NCBI GenBank assembly: GCA_903813345.2
Contig: CAIIXF020000001.1
Span: 50,299,885 to 50,363,884 of the forward strand
Length of the DNA stretch: 64,000 bases
Direction of reading: 5' to 3'
Source of the DNA: Owenia fusiformis
Taxonomy: Eukaryota > Annelida > Polychaeta > Sabellida > Oweniidae
Below, one piece after another: positions 13,017-25,629 of the stretch (the stretch's first letter is position 1; each line of letters opens with the position of its first letter). The notes beneath the pieces are model-generated. The model did no database searches. It was not told where the DNA came from and saw only the letters and a list, made by a program, of their open reading frames with translations. The translations under genes were made by a program, and so were the position numbers.

Positions 13017-16000
13017 ATGGAAGAAAATCCATTCCCAGGTTTGAAGATATCAGACTCCGCTGGGCTTCACAGTGTGGAGGGACGATTGAAGTGTAAAAAA
13101 TGTGGACAGTCTAGAAAGTACTATTGCTACAGCTGTTGTATTCCACTAGAAGAGACAAAAGGAATGATACCAACTGTTCAGGTTCTCTTTGCCATTATCA
13201 ATTTAATATCACAAACTTGAGATAAAATTTATTAACTTATTTTTTTTCAAGCATTTATCGTAGACTTAGTAGTATTTTAGGTAAATAACATGCAGGAATA
13301 TAATGGATATCTGAGGTGAGGGGGATATATATACAGGGTGTCCAATAAATAAGGTGAAAGATATTGTAACTTTCTTAATATTGCACCAATCTTGATGAAA
13401 TTTTCAGAGTTTGTAGCCCAAACCTTTTTACCTTTATTCTGTGAATTCAAAGCGTCTTCTATTTGATTGGCCAGAGTTGTGGTTGCTATAGTAACTGAAA
13501 CAACAAAAAGGCGGGGCAAGTTTGTTTACGTCACAACTTTCTAAAACATATTTATTCTTTCTGATAGCTTTATTCATACTTATTCATGATCTGAGTTCAC
13601 ACACAGCTATGCTCACTAGTGAAACTATTAGGGCACTGGGGCTACCCCTACTTGCACACCCTCCATATTCCCCAGACCTTGCACCCAATGACTTTTACTT
13701 ATATGCAGAACTCAAGCGTGACTTTGGAAGCACTGATGAACTCAGATCGCATGTCTTAGCAAGACTTCAGAAAATGGGCAAGAATGGGTTTGAAAATGTG
13801 TTTAGAGAGTGGGTGAATAGGCATAAGAAGTGTATAGCTAGAGATGGAAATTATGTTAAATAGCTTATTTTCATAACAATGGGACTTTAGGACTGTTTTT
13901 TTATATTGTATTGGTGGTAGTAATAGACCTTGGAATATGAATAAAGCTATCAGTAAGAATAAATATGTTTTGGAAAGTTGTGACGTAAACAAACTTGCCC
14001 CGCCTTTTTGTTGTTTCGGTTGCTATAGCAACCACAACTCTGGCCAATCAAATAAAAGACGCTTTAAATTCACAGAATAAGGGTAAAAAGGTTTGGACTA
14101 CAAACTCTGAAAATTTCATCAAGATTGATGCAATATTAAGAAAGTTACAATATCTTTCACCTTATTTATTGGACACCCTGTATATATCCTACTTTATCAT
14201 CTGGTGTATCTTCCGCTCAGCAATCTCGGGAATTTCATTCAGTGCATTTTCGTGCAATTGATAAAAAAATTAATCTAATAAGTATATGATTAAGTACATT
14301 TATGTAGTTAATGTTCAGTTTTAGATTCAGGGTGTAACCCTCAAGAAATATTGTATTTCCCTCAGGATATACCCTGTATCCCAAACCTCCCATTTAATAA
14401 CCCTCTTATATGGTATAATCCACACTGCAATAAGGAACTCATTCTGATACTCATCACTTCTACTTTTAAGAGCATGATTTCAAATAAGGGATTGTCATGG
14501 TAAGCAATGTAAAGAAATGAAGTGATAAAGTCTTGCATCAAATGTTTGCCTTCTTCAATATCTACATGTATATGAGGGGCACATGCATGACTAATTATTG
14601 CATCTAAATACTTAGATGTCTAAGAGATCAATCTATAATCAGTGTACATTATAATTTTTAACTTACATTTCAGCTTCCAGTGAAGGTTGAAATTATAAAG
14701 CATAGGAATGAGATTGATGGCAAGAGTACAGCAGTTCACGCAGCAGTTGTTGCACCAGAACATTGCACCATACACACATATCCTTGTATACCTGACTATG
14801 ATAAATCAAAGGTAGGCACCAGAACGGCACTATACTGCTCCAGAACATTGCACCATGCACACATATCTTTGTATACCTGACTATGATAAATCAAAGGTAG
14901 GCACCAGAACAGCATTGCACCTGACACACATATCTTTGTATACCTCACTATGATAAATCAAAGGTAGGCACCAGAACAGCATTGCACCTGACACACATAT
15001 CTTTGTATACCTCACTATGATAAATCAAAGGTAGGCACCAGAACAGCATTGCACCATACACATATATCCTCGCATACCTGACTATGATAAATCAAAGGTA
15101 GGCACCAGAACAGCATTGCACCATACACACATGTATACCTGACTATGATAAATCTAAGGTAGGCACCAGTACAGCATTGCACCATACACACATATCCTTG
15201 TATACCTGACTATGATAAATCAAAGGTAGGCACCAGAACAGCATTGCACCATACACACATATCCTTGTATACCTGACTATGATAAATCAAAGGTAGGCAC
15301 CAGAACAGCATTACACCATACACACATATCCTTGTATACCTGACTATGATAAATCAAAGGTAGGCACCAGAACAGCATTGCACCATACACATATATCCTT
15401 GTATACCTGACTATGATAAATCAAAGGTAGGCACCAGAACAGCATTACACCATACACACATATCCTTGTATACCTGACTATGATAAATCAAAGGTAGGCA
15501 CCAGAACGGCACTATACTGCTCCAGAACGTGGCACCATGCACACATATCTTTGTATACCTGACTATGATAAATCAAAGGTAGGCACCAGAACAGCATTGC
15601 ACCTGACACACATATCTTTGTATACCTCACTATGATAAATCAAAGGTAGGCACCAGGACAGCATTGCACCATACACACATATCCTTGTATACCTGACTAT
15701 GATAAATCAAAGGGAGACACCAGAACATAACAGCACTATATTGCTCTAGAACATTGCACCATGCACATATAACCTTGTAACTTATGATATGACAAATAAT
15801 AGTGAGGGGATGATAACCTTAAAAACATAAGTGAATTCTAATCCTGTTCTGAGTTCCTCAAATGAGATTACAGTTTTGAAGCTGATATGCTATACACATG
15901 TAGATAAAGAATTAATTCTCTTATAAAGAGTGTAGACCATGATCCTTGGCAGATCAATATAACTTTGGATAATCTTTAAAATGATATAAGACACATACTA

Positions 16001-17411
16001 TGGAGACATTGGTATATGACACCCTGTAGATAAAGAATTATTTCTTTTATAAAAATAAGTGTCTGTAACAGATTGTAAAAATATTTTGAAACAATTTACA
16101 GTACAGAAAGCTTTTTTGTCCTTACATACAGAAAATATAATGAAAATGTATTTTTCCAGACACTTTTGGTGTTTCCCTGTAAGGAATCTCTAACATTTGA
16201 GCAACTTATAAAACAATGTGCACCTCTACATAAAGATGACAGCACCATCCAGGACACAGAAGCTAGCGATGAAATAAAGGAACCACCTTATAAAGTGATT
16301 AAAACAGATATCGCGACAGACAAGACCCAGTGTGCTGGTATAGGAGATAAGTACACCAGTCCATATGACACTGTTGTGTTCATTGATAGCACATGGAATC
16401 AGACCAAGAAGATCTACAATGATGAGAGGCTCAAAGGTATGTAAAGTGACTACCAAAAGGTAATGTCCCAACACGTTATCATAACACATCCTAGAACTGG
16501 TGGTGTTTTGTTTTTTGTTTTAGCCATAACTGGCATTTGACATCACCTAGTCATAATTGGAAATACAGTAATACTGTATGAACACCTGTGGAACCACAAA
16601 AATATGTTCACTGTAGGTAAGTGTTCACTACAGAGAGACACTCAGTTGAGTAGTTTAGAAGAGGTGCCACTAGACACAGGTGTTCACTAGAGAGAGGTGT
16701 TCACTAGGACAGGTTTTACTGTACTCTATGTTAAGATTATTTTTATGAAATTGAGGTTGTAAGATATTCAGTAAGAAAAGTATAAGTATTTCCATATTTA
16801 AAGTTCTATGCATGCAATTTTTACTGAATACTTCATGACAATGTTAACCTACAGTATGTATATTTCATTATTTAGATTCCTTTATAGGCTTATTTTAGTT
16901 TAATAAAAATTGGGTTTTCAACTTACATGTCCAAAAGTCATCAACATATGAAATTTGAACCAAAATCTGTCAAATGGTATCTGAGTTATCAAAGATTACA
17001 TTTTTAACAAAAGCTAGAGGCCGTTTTGAATTGAGTGGTCATATTGAAAATATTGCCACTATGTGTAACATGTATATCTAAATTGATGAAAAATTAATAA
17101 GAAAATCTGATCTACATGTATATATTTCAGGTTTACAATGTATAGAGTTAAAAAGTAGGGAAACTAAGTTTTGGCGACACCAAAAGGACAAACCACGTAC
17201 ATATTTAGCAACAATTGAGGCCATTTATTATTTCCTGCTGGAATATCACCAAAGCTTCGTGCCATCAGAATATATAGGACAGTATGACGATTTGTTATTT
17301 TTCTTTGTGTTCATGTACGGAAAGATCAAAGAGTTATATGATGGAGGGAAACAGCTCAAGGCTTACAGTTCACCAGAGACTGACAAAAATAAAGCTGAAG
17401 AAAAATGCTGA
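13017..17411 (+). CDS. DTWD1: DTWD1, tRNA-uridine aminocarboxypropyltransferase 1
   Basis: Four coding exons: 13017-13181, 14674-14811, 16160-16436 and 17131-17411, joined by GT-AG introns with phases 0, 0 and 1; 861 nt, 286 residues (human protein about 304). Exon 1 holds two CxxC-like pairs (Cys26, 29, 37, 40), a probable zinc site. Exon 2 has DGKSTAVHA and TYPCIPDY. Exon 3 has the family signature DSTW (177-180) within [13 protein letters not shown]. Exon 4 has FWRHQKDKP and TIEAIYYF. The human enzyme uses S-adenosylmethionine to put the 3-amino-3-carboxypropyl group on U20 of certain tRNAs, and the same role is expected here. Intron 1 contains a dead mariner. Intron 2 begins with a minisatellite made from the end of exon 2. 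The last codons (EEKC, stop) differ from the duplicate at 34756-35054 by a 13-bp length difference. Confidence 0.95.
13334..14180 (+). mobile_element. Internally deleted mariner transposon with long inverted repeats (DTWD1 intron 1)
   Basis: Flanked by TA on both sides, with inverted arms of about 240 bp beginning CAGGGTGTCCAATAAATAAG and only a few mismatches between arms. Between them lies the C-terminal part of a mariner transposase (about 13595-13863): [16 protein letters not shown] contains the third catalytic Asp. The first two catalytic residues and the DNA-binding domain are absent, so it cannot transpose by itself. It could move only if a full-length relative supplied transposase. 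Confidence 0.85.
14757..15722 (+). repeat. Minisatellite built from the DTWD1 exon 2 / intron 2 junction (about 14 units)
   Basis: The unit is mostly 67 bp, with 85-bp variants (twice) and one 61-bp variant. Each unit copies the last coding bases of exon 2 (ATACCTGACTATGATAAATC), the 5' splice site AAAG|GTAGGC and the start of the intron (ACCAGAACAGCATTGCACC). Intact GTAGGC donors begin at 14812 (the true one), 14897, 14964, 15031, 15098, 15159, 15226, 15293, 15360, 15427, 15494, 15579 and 15646. The last unit is mutated to GGGAGA at about 15711. Use of any downstream donor would include an in-frame stop (TGA at 14878-14880). Confidence 0.92.
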
Positions 17412-19810
17412 GGCATACATGTTACTGATTGATAAATATTAAATATTTAACATGTTAATAGAATAACTCCTTATTTATTTAGTTGTTCATGCCTCATAGG
17501 CATTTCAATAAGTTATTATACAAGAGAGATTTTGTCACAACTTGTCACAACTTATTTAGTGTGTGTATATTATGTCACCACCACACATGGTGACATATTG
17601 TTTTAGTCTCCAACTTTTTTGTGGACGGCGGTTAGTGTTCGGTGTTTGGCAGTAGGCGAATGTAACAAATCATGGCGTCTGTATGTTATGGCATGTGATG
17701 ATATTTTGTATCTATATGCCTTGTATTATTTCTTGTTGCCTTATTTTATTTGCACAAATGGGCATTGGTATGATCATTTGTTCATATACCATGCGTAGTC
17801 GCCACAGTTCAAGGATATCTTCCACCGCTTAAGGGAAGGTAACTGTGGTGCTCACGCATGATATATGAACAAATTATCATATTCCATAGTTCTCATGTCA
17901 TATGAGTCTGATTACGTCGACTGTAAAGTAGTTAAATTCGATGAAAACTAAAAATATCAAAACCGACACTTTCCGTCCACCATCTTTGATGCGAAAGTGA
18001 CGGCCGTTACCTTCCCTTGATACTGACCAATGAACACTCATTTATCTTTAAAAGTATTTACTCGTCATAGGTCACCGTTACTATTCCACCGAACTTTCCG
18101 TTAGAGCGATATAGAGAAGCTGTTCATCTGTCAATTTGTCTGTGCATTCATCTGTCTGTATCCATCCGCCTCTCAATCCACCCTATCCTTTCAGTGCAGT
18201 CATCAAATATTGTGAGACTGATTTTTGGTTGAAAAATGCATGATTGTAAGCAGTTGTACAGAGTGACACAAAAAATGACACCCACATTACATTGCATTTC
18301 TTGTTTGTCTATTAACATATTATGGACTAACAACATGAAAAATTATGTCCCATAAAATCCCTTGCTTGCCTTGAGGCTCATTCTGCAGTTCTGACTCTAA
18401 ATAGACGACACATTTTGTAAAGCTCATAAATGTGCATCTAGGTGAGTTAGTCATCTGAAACTTCTTGTGGAGTTGCAAAATGGAGAACAAACAGGGCAGA
18501 ATTTTCTCAAAGAAGTTATGAAACATTATGTGGGTGGATGTCTTTTTTGTATCTCGCGGTTTAAAAAAATATTTTTCCAAAATGGCCACGACTTCAAAAA
18601 ATGATGGGAATGGCACAAATAAAAAAGATACAATATCTGCATTCTATTCTGAAATACTTTCTCTTTGAGTATAATAAAGCTTCACTTTGAGAGGTCTCAG
18701 AATTAACGTAAACTTCCTTTTTCTTGATGCCAAATTTTCTGTTAACAATTCTGTTTTTGTAAGAATTTATATGTTATATGATCCCGGGAATATGATACTT
18801 GGATATACATTTACAACCTGCATTTTTTAAATTTCTGAGATTTTGGAGCAAATGTTACGTTGTCAATTTCCCCTTCACAACCTGTTTAATCATTCTGAAA
18901 AGTTATAAACAATATATTCATGATTAACTTGGATTTGATATCATTTTCAATGCGATTTTTGAGCAACCTTCAGTTTCAACCTCCAGAATTTTAAGTATGT
19001 TTTATTGCTTTCATTCACAACAAATCAGGAACATATTCTAAATGCTTCTTTGTGTCTAATGTAATGATGACCATGGGTTTTCTAGAAACTAGAAGACTTG
19101 TTTTGATGGAATATGAACTACATTGAAAGGCATATTGAAGCCTGATTAATTATAGAAATACGATACAATGGACCAATATGTGGTATCCTAAGATTTAATA
19201 TCCAGAAGAAAAAATTGAGGACATTATGGAATTGTTGACGCACATATTTCATGTAGTGAACAATTGGTCTCTTATTTTAAGCCTGATTAATTCCAATGAA
19301 ATATCCTTCAATCTGCTTACTGACGGTATTAATACACTTAGCATTTGCTTTACCTAAAGCTTCTGAGAAGATAACTTACTCTTCACCCCCTCTGAACTCA
19401 TCGAGTCAACCAGAGGACATTCTGACAACCATCTCACCTTTCTGACAGGCATCAGGCAACAAAAGTACACAGCATGCAAATGGCAATATTTTGAGAAAAT
19501 GTGAAATGGGACACTGTGCAATATACATCCATCAAATCTAAGGATGTGCTCAGAGTAATTTGGTATCTTAAAATGTATTTCTGAGCATACTTCTTATAGT
19601 TACACAAAATGGTCTTTGTTGATGAAATATTTCATATTTTAAATTTTTTATTCCTTTTGGTGTGACTGTATAACCTGCTCCGCCCTACCCAAACTCACCA
19701 ACTTGATTTTATTATAACATCAATATAGTTGTATCAGTCCACATGAAATTTTTTTAGAATAATCAAAATGTCTCTGGAACATTACTGAAAATTTCATGGA
19801 AAAATATCAA
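17412..19810. other. DTWD1 3' flank with dispersed repeats, no further gene seen
   Basis: An ATTAAA at 17438-17443 could serve as the DTWD1 poly(A) signal. A hairpin TATGTCACCA...TGGTGACATA sits at 17571-17596, the end of a repeat family also found at 50722 and 35195. A foldback of about 110 bp occupies 17772-17880, with arms GTTCATATACCATGCGTAG and its complement. The remainder matches 35055-36600 with indels. Confidence 0.55.
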
Positions 19811-20160
19811 TTATTGATAAAGTTAGAGCATATAGTGCATTACTTCTGGGACAACCCTCGTACATCTGCCTAAGACACCATACATAGCATTTTCTGCATT
19901 TCGTAATAATAAATTAACATTCTTGCGAAAATTCACATTATAAGAAAACCAGACTCCCAAATACTTGAATGAGTCTTCAATTTTGAGTTGTTCTCCATCA
20001 TACAAAAATCTAAATCTTTCTTTGTTTTTTTTCTTAGAAAATATTACAACATTGGTCTTTTTAGCATCAACGATACGTTTATTTTGCTTGTATCGACCAC
20101 TTTGTAAACCTTGCTTTGTTTCTGATAAGATAGAAGTCCATGATTTCTCATGGTGATCAG
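19811..20160 (-). mobile_element. LINE reverse transcriptase fragment
   Basis: Reading the minus strand, DAKKTNVVIF is followed by DSFKYLGVWFSYNVNF and a helix ending AENAMYGVLGRC. This is the usual order at the C-terminal end of non-LTR reverse transcriptases (KTK-x-x-VF then FKYLG). The frame is intact for about 60-100 codons only. It lies in DNA missing from the duplicate copy near 36620. Confidence 0.7.
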
Positions 20161-21393
20161 AAATTGTTTTCGCAAGAAGGATGCATAAATGAATACAATT
20201 TCAACATTGCAAAATGGGCGATGGTACTAAAAGAGTTGCTTTAGGAAACTCAGATATGTAAGTGACTTTCGCCATTTTTGAACCTAAATTGTCATAAGTG
20301 AAACCCCTTAAAATAAAAAAAGTGACCACCCCCCTTGGCAATAGCTGGCTACGGGCTTGAATGACTGAATTTCATTGCTTACAGAGTGACTTCATGTTTG
20401 TCTCGGTACGACATTAATATGTCGGGTGGTTTTAAAACACATTCCTTTCCCTAGAACTAGAGAGTTACCTGGTGAAACGTTCAGATATTTATGAACTTGT
20501 GTGTCCGGTTATCAAATTTCGAGAATATTTCTTTATCACCCACTAATCTAGTTATTCCGTGTATATATCGGTTCATTTTTTGGGACACCCTATACTTACT
20601 AATTATTGAAGCATTATTCTGATTATTAAGACAGCACAGCATAAACTCTTGTCCTGCCCTCTGAGAGAAACAAATGCGCTAGCGGTGGTTAAACATGAAC
20701 TAAACTTAGATGTTACTAAATACAAAACATTAAAAAATAAGACAAATTTCCTAATTTTTGGCGACAAAGATCTGACAAATGAAAACAATTCCAAAATCTT
20801 TAAGGCAGTTTTGAATTTCATTAAATAATCGATAAATAGTAATTTCAAATTCAGGGCACCAACGGGGGTACAGACAGGTAGAAAAACAGATAGTATCTAA
20901 ATTATATATTTTTCTTACTCTAATAATGACTTTGACTAAATGTTATATTATATTGTAATTTAAATTCACTTAAAGCGGCAGTAGAAATGCCCTTTCTGGG
21001 CGATTATGCCGTGAATAACAATGAAAATTTATCTATGATTTTAAGAAAGAGTATTTATTATAAAAAAAAATTCTGATTATTGAAACATGTTTCTTCTGCT
21101 TGATTATTTGTTGAGGACATGTTGGTTGGATTCACGACCCTTGGTGTGATGGCCCCGTCGCAGAGGGCGAGGCTGCTTAGTATCTACTAGATAGCCATTC
21201 TATTCAAAGATAAGTAATTAAGTTACTCTTCAGATGAAATTGTTCATGCATTTTGATTTGTCCACAGCTATTCAAGCCTGCCTCCAACATAATTTGATTG
21301 ACTGATGTCAGAAAACAGTATTAAGCTATAAATTCGAATGAGCTTACATATAGTATGGACAGTAGAGGTTCATGCACTGCCAGGGACAATGAT
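20161..21393. other. Non-coding DNA shared with the duplicate copy
   Basis: Aligns with about 36655-37481. It includes a transposon-like right end, TTTTTTGGGACACCCTATAC, near 20575-20595. No coding potential recognised. Confidence 0.5.
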
Positions 21394-22654
21394 CACGGTG
21401 TTATAGCATGACGGTTACGACACCTCTTAAAACGAGATTAGACGACTACGATCACTGATTTATCCAATAAAATGGCCGCGATGGAACAGAAAACTAAGGT
21501 TGGTGCATTATTTTCTTCTATTGTGTATCAATGAAAGGATGAACGATTTTTGTAGGCATCGCATTCGGTGATGCATTTAGTAATGTATATTTTGAACGTA
21601 TTCTTTGCAAATTGATGCCCGGGGATAACATGAAATAAGCGAAAAACTGTTGAGTTTGAAATTCAAAACTACACAAAATTTAGTTTGTTTATTTTTGTCG
21701 TTAGGGCATGGTCTACATTGCCTAACGACCTCGGGGTATATAGATGTAACCTACATACGATCATAAAAAGCCAATTGAGCATTGGAAACCACCTAATATG
21801 TTCTACTTTAGCCATAATATTGTATTTTTAATTTGCGGTTAAATTGATTGACGGTTACGCGAACCTCGTTCAAATATGTATCCCGGATTCATTGTTATTA
21901 ATTTTGTCATATTCATTAGTACTTGATGCTAATTCTTCTTTCGCCTCTTCATTGCTATCTTTTTGACTTAAATTGGTTTCATAAATAAAGCAAGACACAA
22001 TTTTTTCCTTGCCCTAAAGAGGCTCAAACAAGAGCGTCTCTTGCGAGTCCTAAAAACAAATATAAGCAATTCAATATTCAATTTCTTACCACCCATTATA
22101 ACAATTACATGGAAAGAGGCTATCAGAACTAGCAACCTTAACTTGAAAGATGTACATGCAAGTAACCGTCCGCTAAATATCTAATGTACATCTAATACAA
22201 TACGTTACCGTCCATAGAATTCATACGTAGTCGTCTAACGACATTGCGTTTGAAACCTTATTATTTACAATATGACCACGTTCCTGTTCTGGATTTGTCA
22301 TTTTATGGCTTGTTTATACACAGTTTACTTACTGTTAATAGTTTGAGTGGCTTTGAGGCACATATACTGAGAAATCACGAGAATGGACTAAAAAATATGA
22401 ACTTGGACATCTCAGTCGGTAAGTTTACAGCTTATATTCCGCTTCTAGTAAACCACCTAGCAGATTTGACCCAGTCTTTAACCATCCATATATACGTCAC
22501 CGAATGGAACTAGTTGAAAAGGAAATCTTATCTGTGAATCTTGCCTACAGGCGAGAAAGAGGACATGCTGTCTTTCCCATCCGCCATTTTTTGTTATCGT
22601 TACAGCAAATTTTCGCAAATCGCCTTGACGTAACCGTCATGCTATAACACCGTG
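21394..22654. mobile_element. 1.26-kb non-autonomous DNA transposon with perfect 26-bp TIRs
   Basis: Ends are perfect inverted repeats (21394-21419 and 22629-22654) starting CACGGTGTTATAGCATGACG. The duplicate copy at about 37482 has the uninterrupted sequence GACAATGATGCATTTAG. Here the same site reads GACAATGAT, element, ATGATGCATTTAG, implying a target duplication of up to 5 bp (ATGAT). The 89-codon frame inside (22244-22513) is not recognisable. The superfamily is not identified. Confidence 0.88.
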
Positions 22655-23600
22655 ATGATGCATTTAGCAAAGGAAAACCAGCTCTTATAAGTTAACTGAT
22701 ATAGCACTAATCTGCCAATGGATACATTGCATCCAAATTTGTCTAATAGTGTTTTTCAAACCTTTATCATAAAAGTTTGACAAAAAAATAAAAAGGCAAA
22801 CTTGGATGCAATTGCAGTTTCTTTTTTGATTATCCTGAGGCATCCGTTACAAAAGAATTGCAGCATTGTCATCGTAGCAGCATTGACATAACATTCAACG
22901 CACAAAAACGCTAAAAGAGTTCATATAACCAGGAAAACTCGGAGGAAAGCCAATACTATTCAAGTTGCTCCAGAATTGCTGAAATTTAATCTGGAGACGA
23001 GGTGTAGCGTAATTCTGGAGAACTGTCCGTGGAGCAACTTTAAAGAGCAGCATCTTTGATCGAGTACTAAACGCACTTCCCGGAGCATCAGTCAACATGC
23101 TCATGGTAAAATAATTTTTAAAAAGTCTAGTAGGTAAATAATTCATTGAAGCAAACTTTTATTTCGAATACATTTTTAGTCTGTAATCGGATAAGGGTCC
23201 TTTGCAACAAAGAATTCCAGCCAAACTTCACTGGGTGTGACTCATTTAGTTTTTTCAGTTACTGATCTTGTACATTTTTTGTAACTGACTTTTTGCACTA
23301 TAATAATTTTAGGGCAGTGAGTCATGAATCCAGTTGGATAATTAATATATACCGATGGTTTTCTATTTAATATAAGCATTTTTCTCATATCATACTATTA
23401 TGTGACATAGAATTAAATATTTTTGGTAATAATTTTTACATTTGTAGATATAACGAACGACACTGACTTGCCCGTATCGTTTAGGACTAACATACCTGTT
23501 GCCAACAAGTGACATTGGTTTAGGCAATTGGAGTTTCAAAAAGTAATGACAACTTTTCTGATTTTCAATTTTTTCAGTTTTTACGAATGAAGGCATTTAA
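22655..23600. other. Non-coding remainder of the first duplicated block
   Basis: Aligns with about 37482-38800 of the second copy. It ends at the shared phrase TACGAATGAAGGCATTTAAA, after which the copies diverge. No gene seen. Confidence 0.5.
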
Positions 23601-23639
23601 AAAAAATAGTACCGTGGGTACTGGGCTCACAGGGTGTTG

Positions 23640-24800
23640 CTCAAAAGTTAAAGATGGCTTACATGACAGAAAATAAAAAGAAGATATATTTTTTGCTGAT
23701 TTTTTGTAACAAAATTATTTCAAGCCACTTGCCACTATTTGGACTGACTGAGAGACAGATGGACAAATCGATGTTAAGTAAAATGGCTGAAAAAACGGAT
23801 ATAATTTTTTGCCAATTATTTGTAACAAAATTATTTCATACAACTACTCTTTACAGTAACATGGCTTTTTGCAATGCAGGACACCTGAAATTATTTGTAA
23901 AGCTAGGAAGTGGGGCAAAATTGAATTTCACGAGACAAAAATGGCAACCATTTTTCAAATAGGCAAGCTTTTGAACCAGGAGTCATAGGGGAGTTTTTTG
24001 TATTGATGTTGAACAAAAATAACTTGAAATTGGAATCCTATCGACAGAGGTTTTAAGGCAAATGGTCCAAAAGAGGATTTCGCGAGACAGATGGATAAAT
24101 CAATGTTAACTAAAATGGCTGAAAATGAAAAAAAACTGATATAATATTTTGCCGATTTTTTGTAACAAAATTATTTCATACAACTACTCTTTACAGTGAC
24201 ATGGCTTTTTACAATGCAGGACAGCTGAAATTATTTGTAAAGCTAGGAAATGGGCCAAAAGTGAATTGAGCGAGACCAGAATGGCGACCATTTTGAAAAT
24301 AGGCGAGCTTTAGAACCAAGAGTCATAGGAGAGTTTGTTGTATTGATGTTGAACAAAATTAACTTAAAACGGGAATCCTATCGACAGAGGGTTTAAATTA
24401 AGGCAAATGGTCCAAAAGTGGATTTTGCGAGACAGATGGACAAATCAATGTTAACTAAAATGGCTGAAAATAAAAAAAATGGATAAAATTTTTTGCTGAT
24501 TTTTCGTAACAAAATTATTTCATACATCTACTCTTTACATTGACATGGATTTTTACAATTTAGGACACATGAAATTATTTGTAAAGCTAGGAAATGGGTC
24601 AAAAGTGAATTTCGCGAGACAAAAATGGCGGCCATTTTGAAAATAGGCGAGCTTTTGAGCCAAGAGTCATAGGGGAGTTTTCTGTATTGATGTTGAACAG
24701 AAATAACTTAAAACAGGAATCCTATCGACAGAGGTTTTAAAACGTGCCACTATTGTTGCCGGACGGACAGACAGACGGACGGACGGACAGACGGACAATT
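23640..24800. repeat. Three tandem units of about 340 bp with a terminal GGAC/AGAC microsatellite
   Basis: The phrase ACATGGCTTTTT recurs at about 23862 and 24202, with a diverged copy at about 24541. Each unit also shares TTTTTGTAACAAAATTATTT, AAATTATTTGTAAAGCTAGG and CCTATCGACAGAGG. The array ends with a GGAC/AGAC tetranucleotide run at 24760-24796. The open frame at 23654-23962 is only the first unit read through. Probably a repetitive transposable element. Confidence 0.8.
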
Positions 24801-25627
24801 GAGTGATTGCAAAAACTCACCATGTGAGCTAACGAGAAAAAATATAAACATCTTAAATAGTTCATCAGCTTCGCCCCAAAATTTAGGCTATCGGTATCAA
24901 GTTAGGGGGAATAATCACCATATTGATTTTTGGGAAGGTTAAGACCTCTAGAGAAATAAAATATGGGATAGCATTGCAACAGTGGTAGCTAAATGGGTGT
25001 TATCACCCATTTTTCAAAATGGCCGCCGGTGCACGAGTTACAATATAAAAATGGATATCTCTAAGCACACTGAGATGCAAAAACTCGTATGTCTGTGTTT
25101 TGGAGGTCAGGGATTTCATTTATGTCTAAATCAGAGAAATCCTAGATGGTTGCCAAAATGGGTGCCAAAACGAATATGTAACTACTGATTTAAGCTAAAT
25201 AAAACTCTTAAGAACAGTGATTTTGGAGCCCATGTATATTTTAGGGGTCACGGATTTCATTTATGTCTAAATCAGAGTCATCAAATAATAACTTTTTATA
25301 GAAATCCAAGATGGCCAAATGGCAAAAATGGGTGCCAAAACGCATATGTAAATATAGATTTAAGCTCAAAGAATGGTTACGAACAGTGATTTTGGAGACC
25401 ATGTTTAAGTTTTAGTGGTCAAGGATATCATTTATCGTCGGTTGAGAATAATAACTGAGATTTTCATAGATTTTCATTATTCGAATCATCCTCTTTCCTA
25501 CTGTGATATTCCCTTACCCCAATCTCCTCTCAATAGCCTGCTTTTCAGTGTCAAATTGTCCTAACTCCATAAAAAATTCAAAAATACAATTTAACTTTGT
25601 TCTATGTATTACTTTAACACACCGGAA
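24801..25627. other. Short degenerate tandem repeats, no gene
   Basis: Phrases such as AATGGGTGCCAAAACG, GATTTAAGCT and ATTTCATTTATGTCTAAATC recur two or three times between 25000 and 25440. No coding exon recognised. Confidence 0.5.
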
Positions 25628-25629
25628 TA

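Noticed and set aside
14757-15722. CRISPR-like regular repeats
   Set aside because: Units are contiguous with no unique spacers, in an intron of an animal gene; it is a minisatellite.
22244-22513. 89-codon frame inside the TIR element as a transposase
   Set aside because: Too short and no catalytic motif recognisable.
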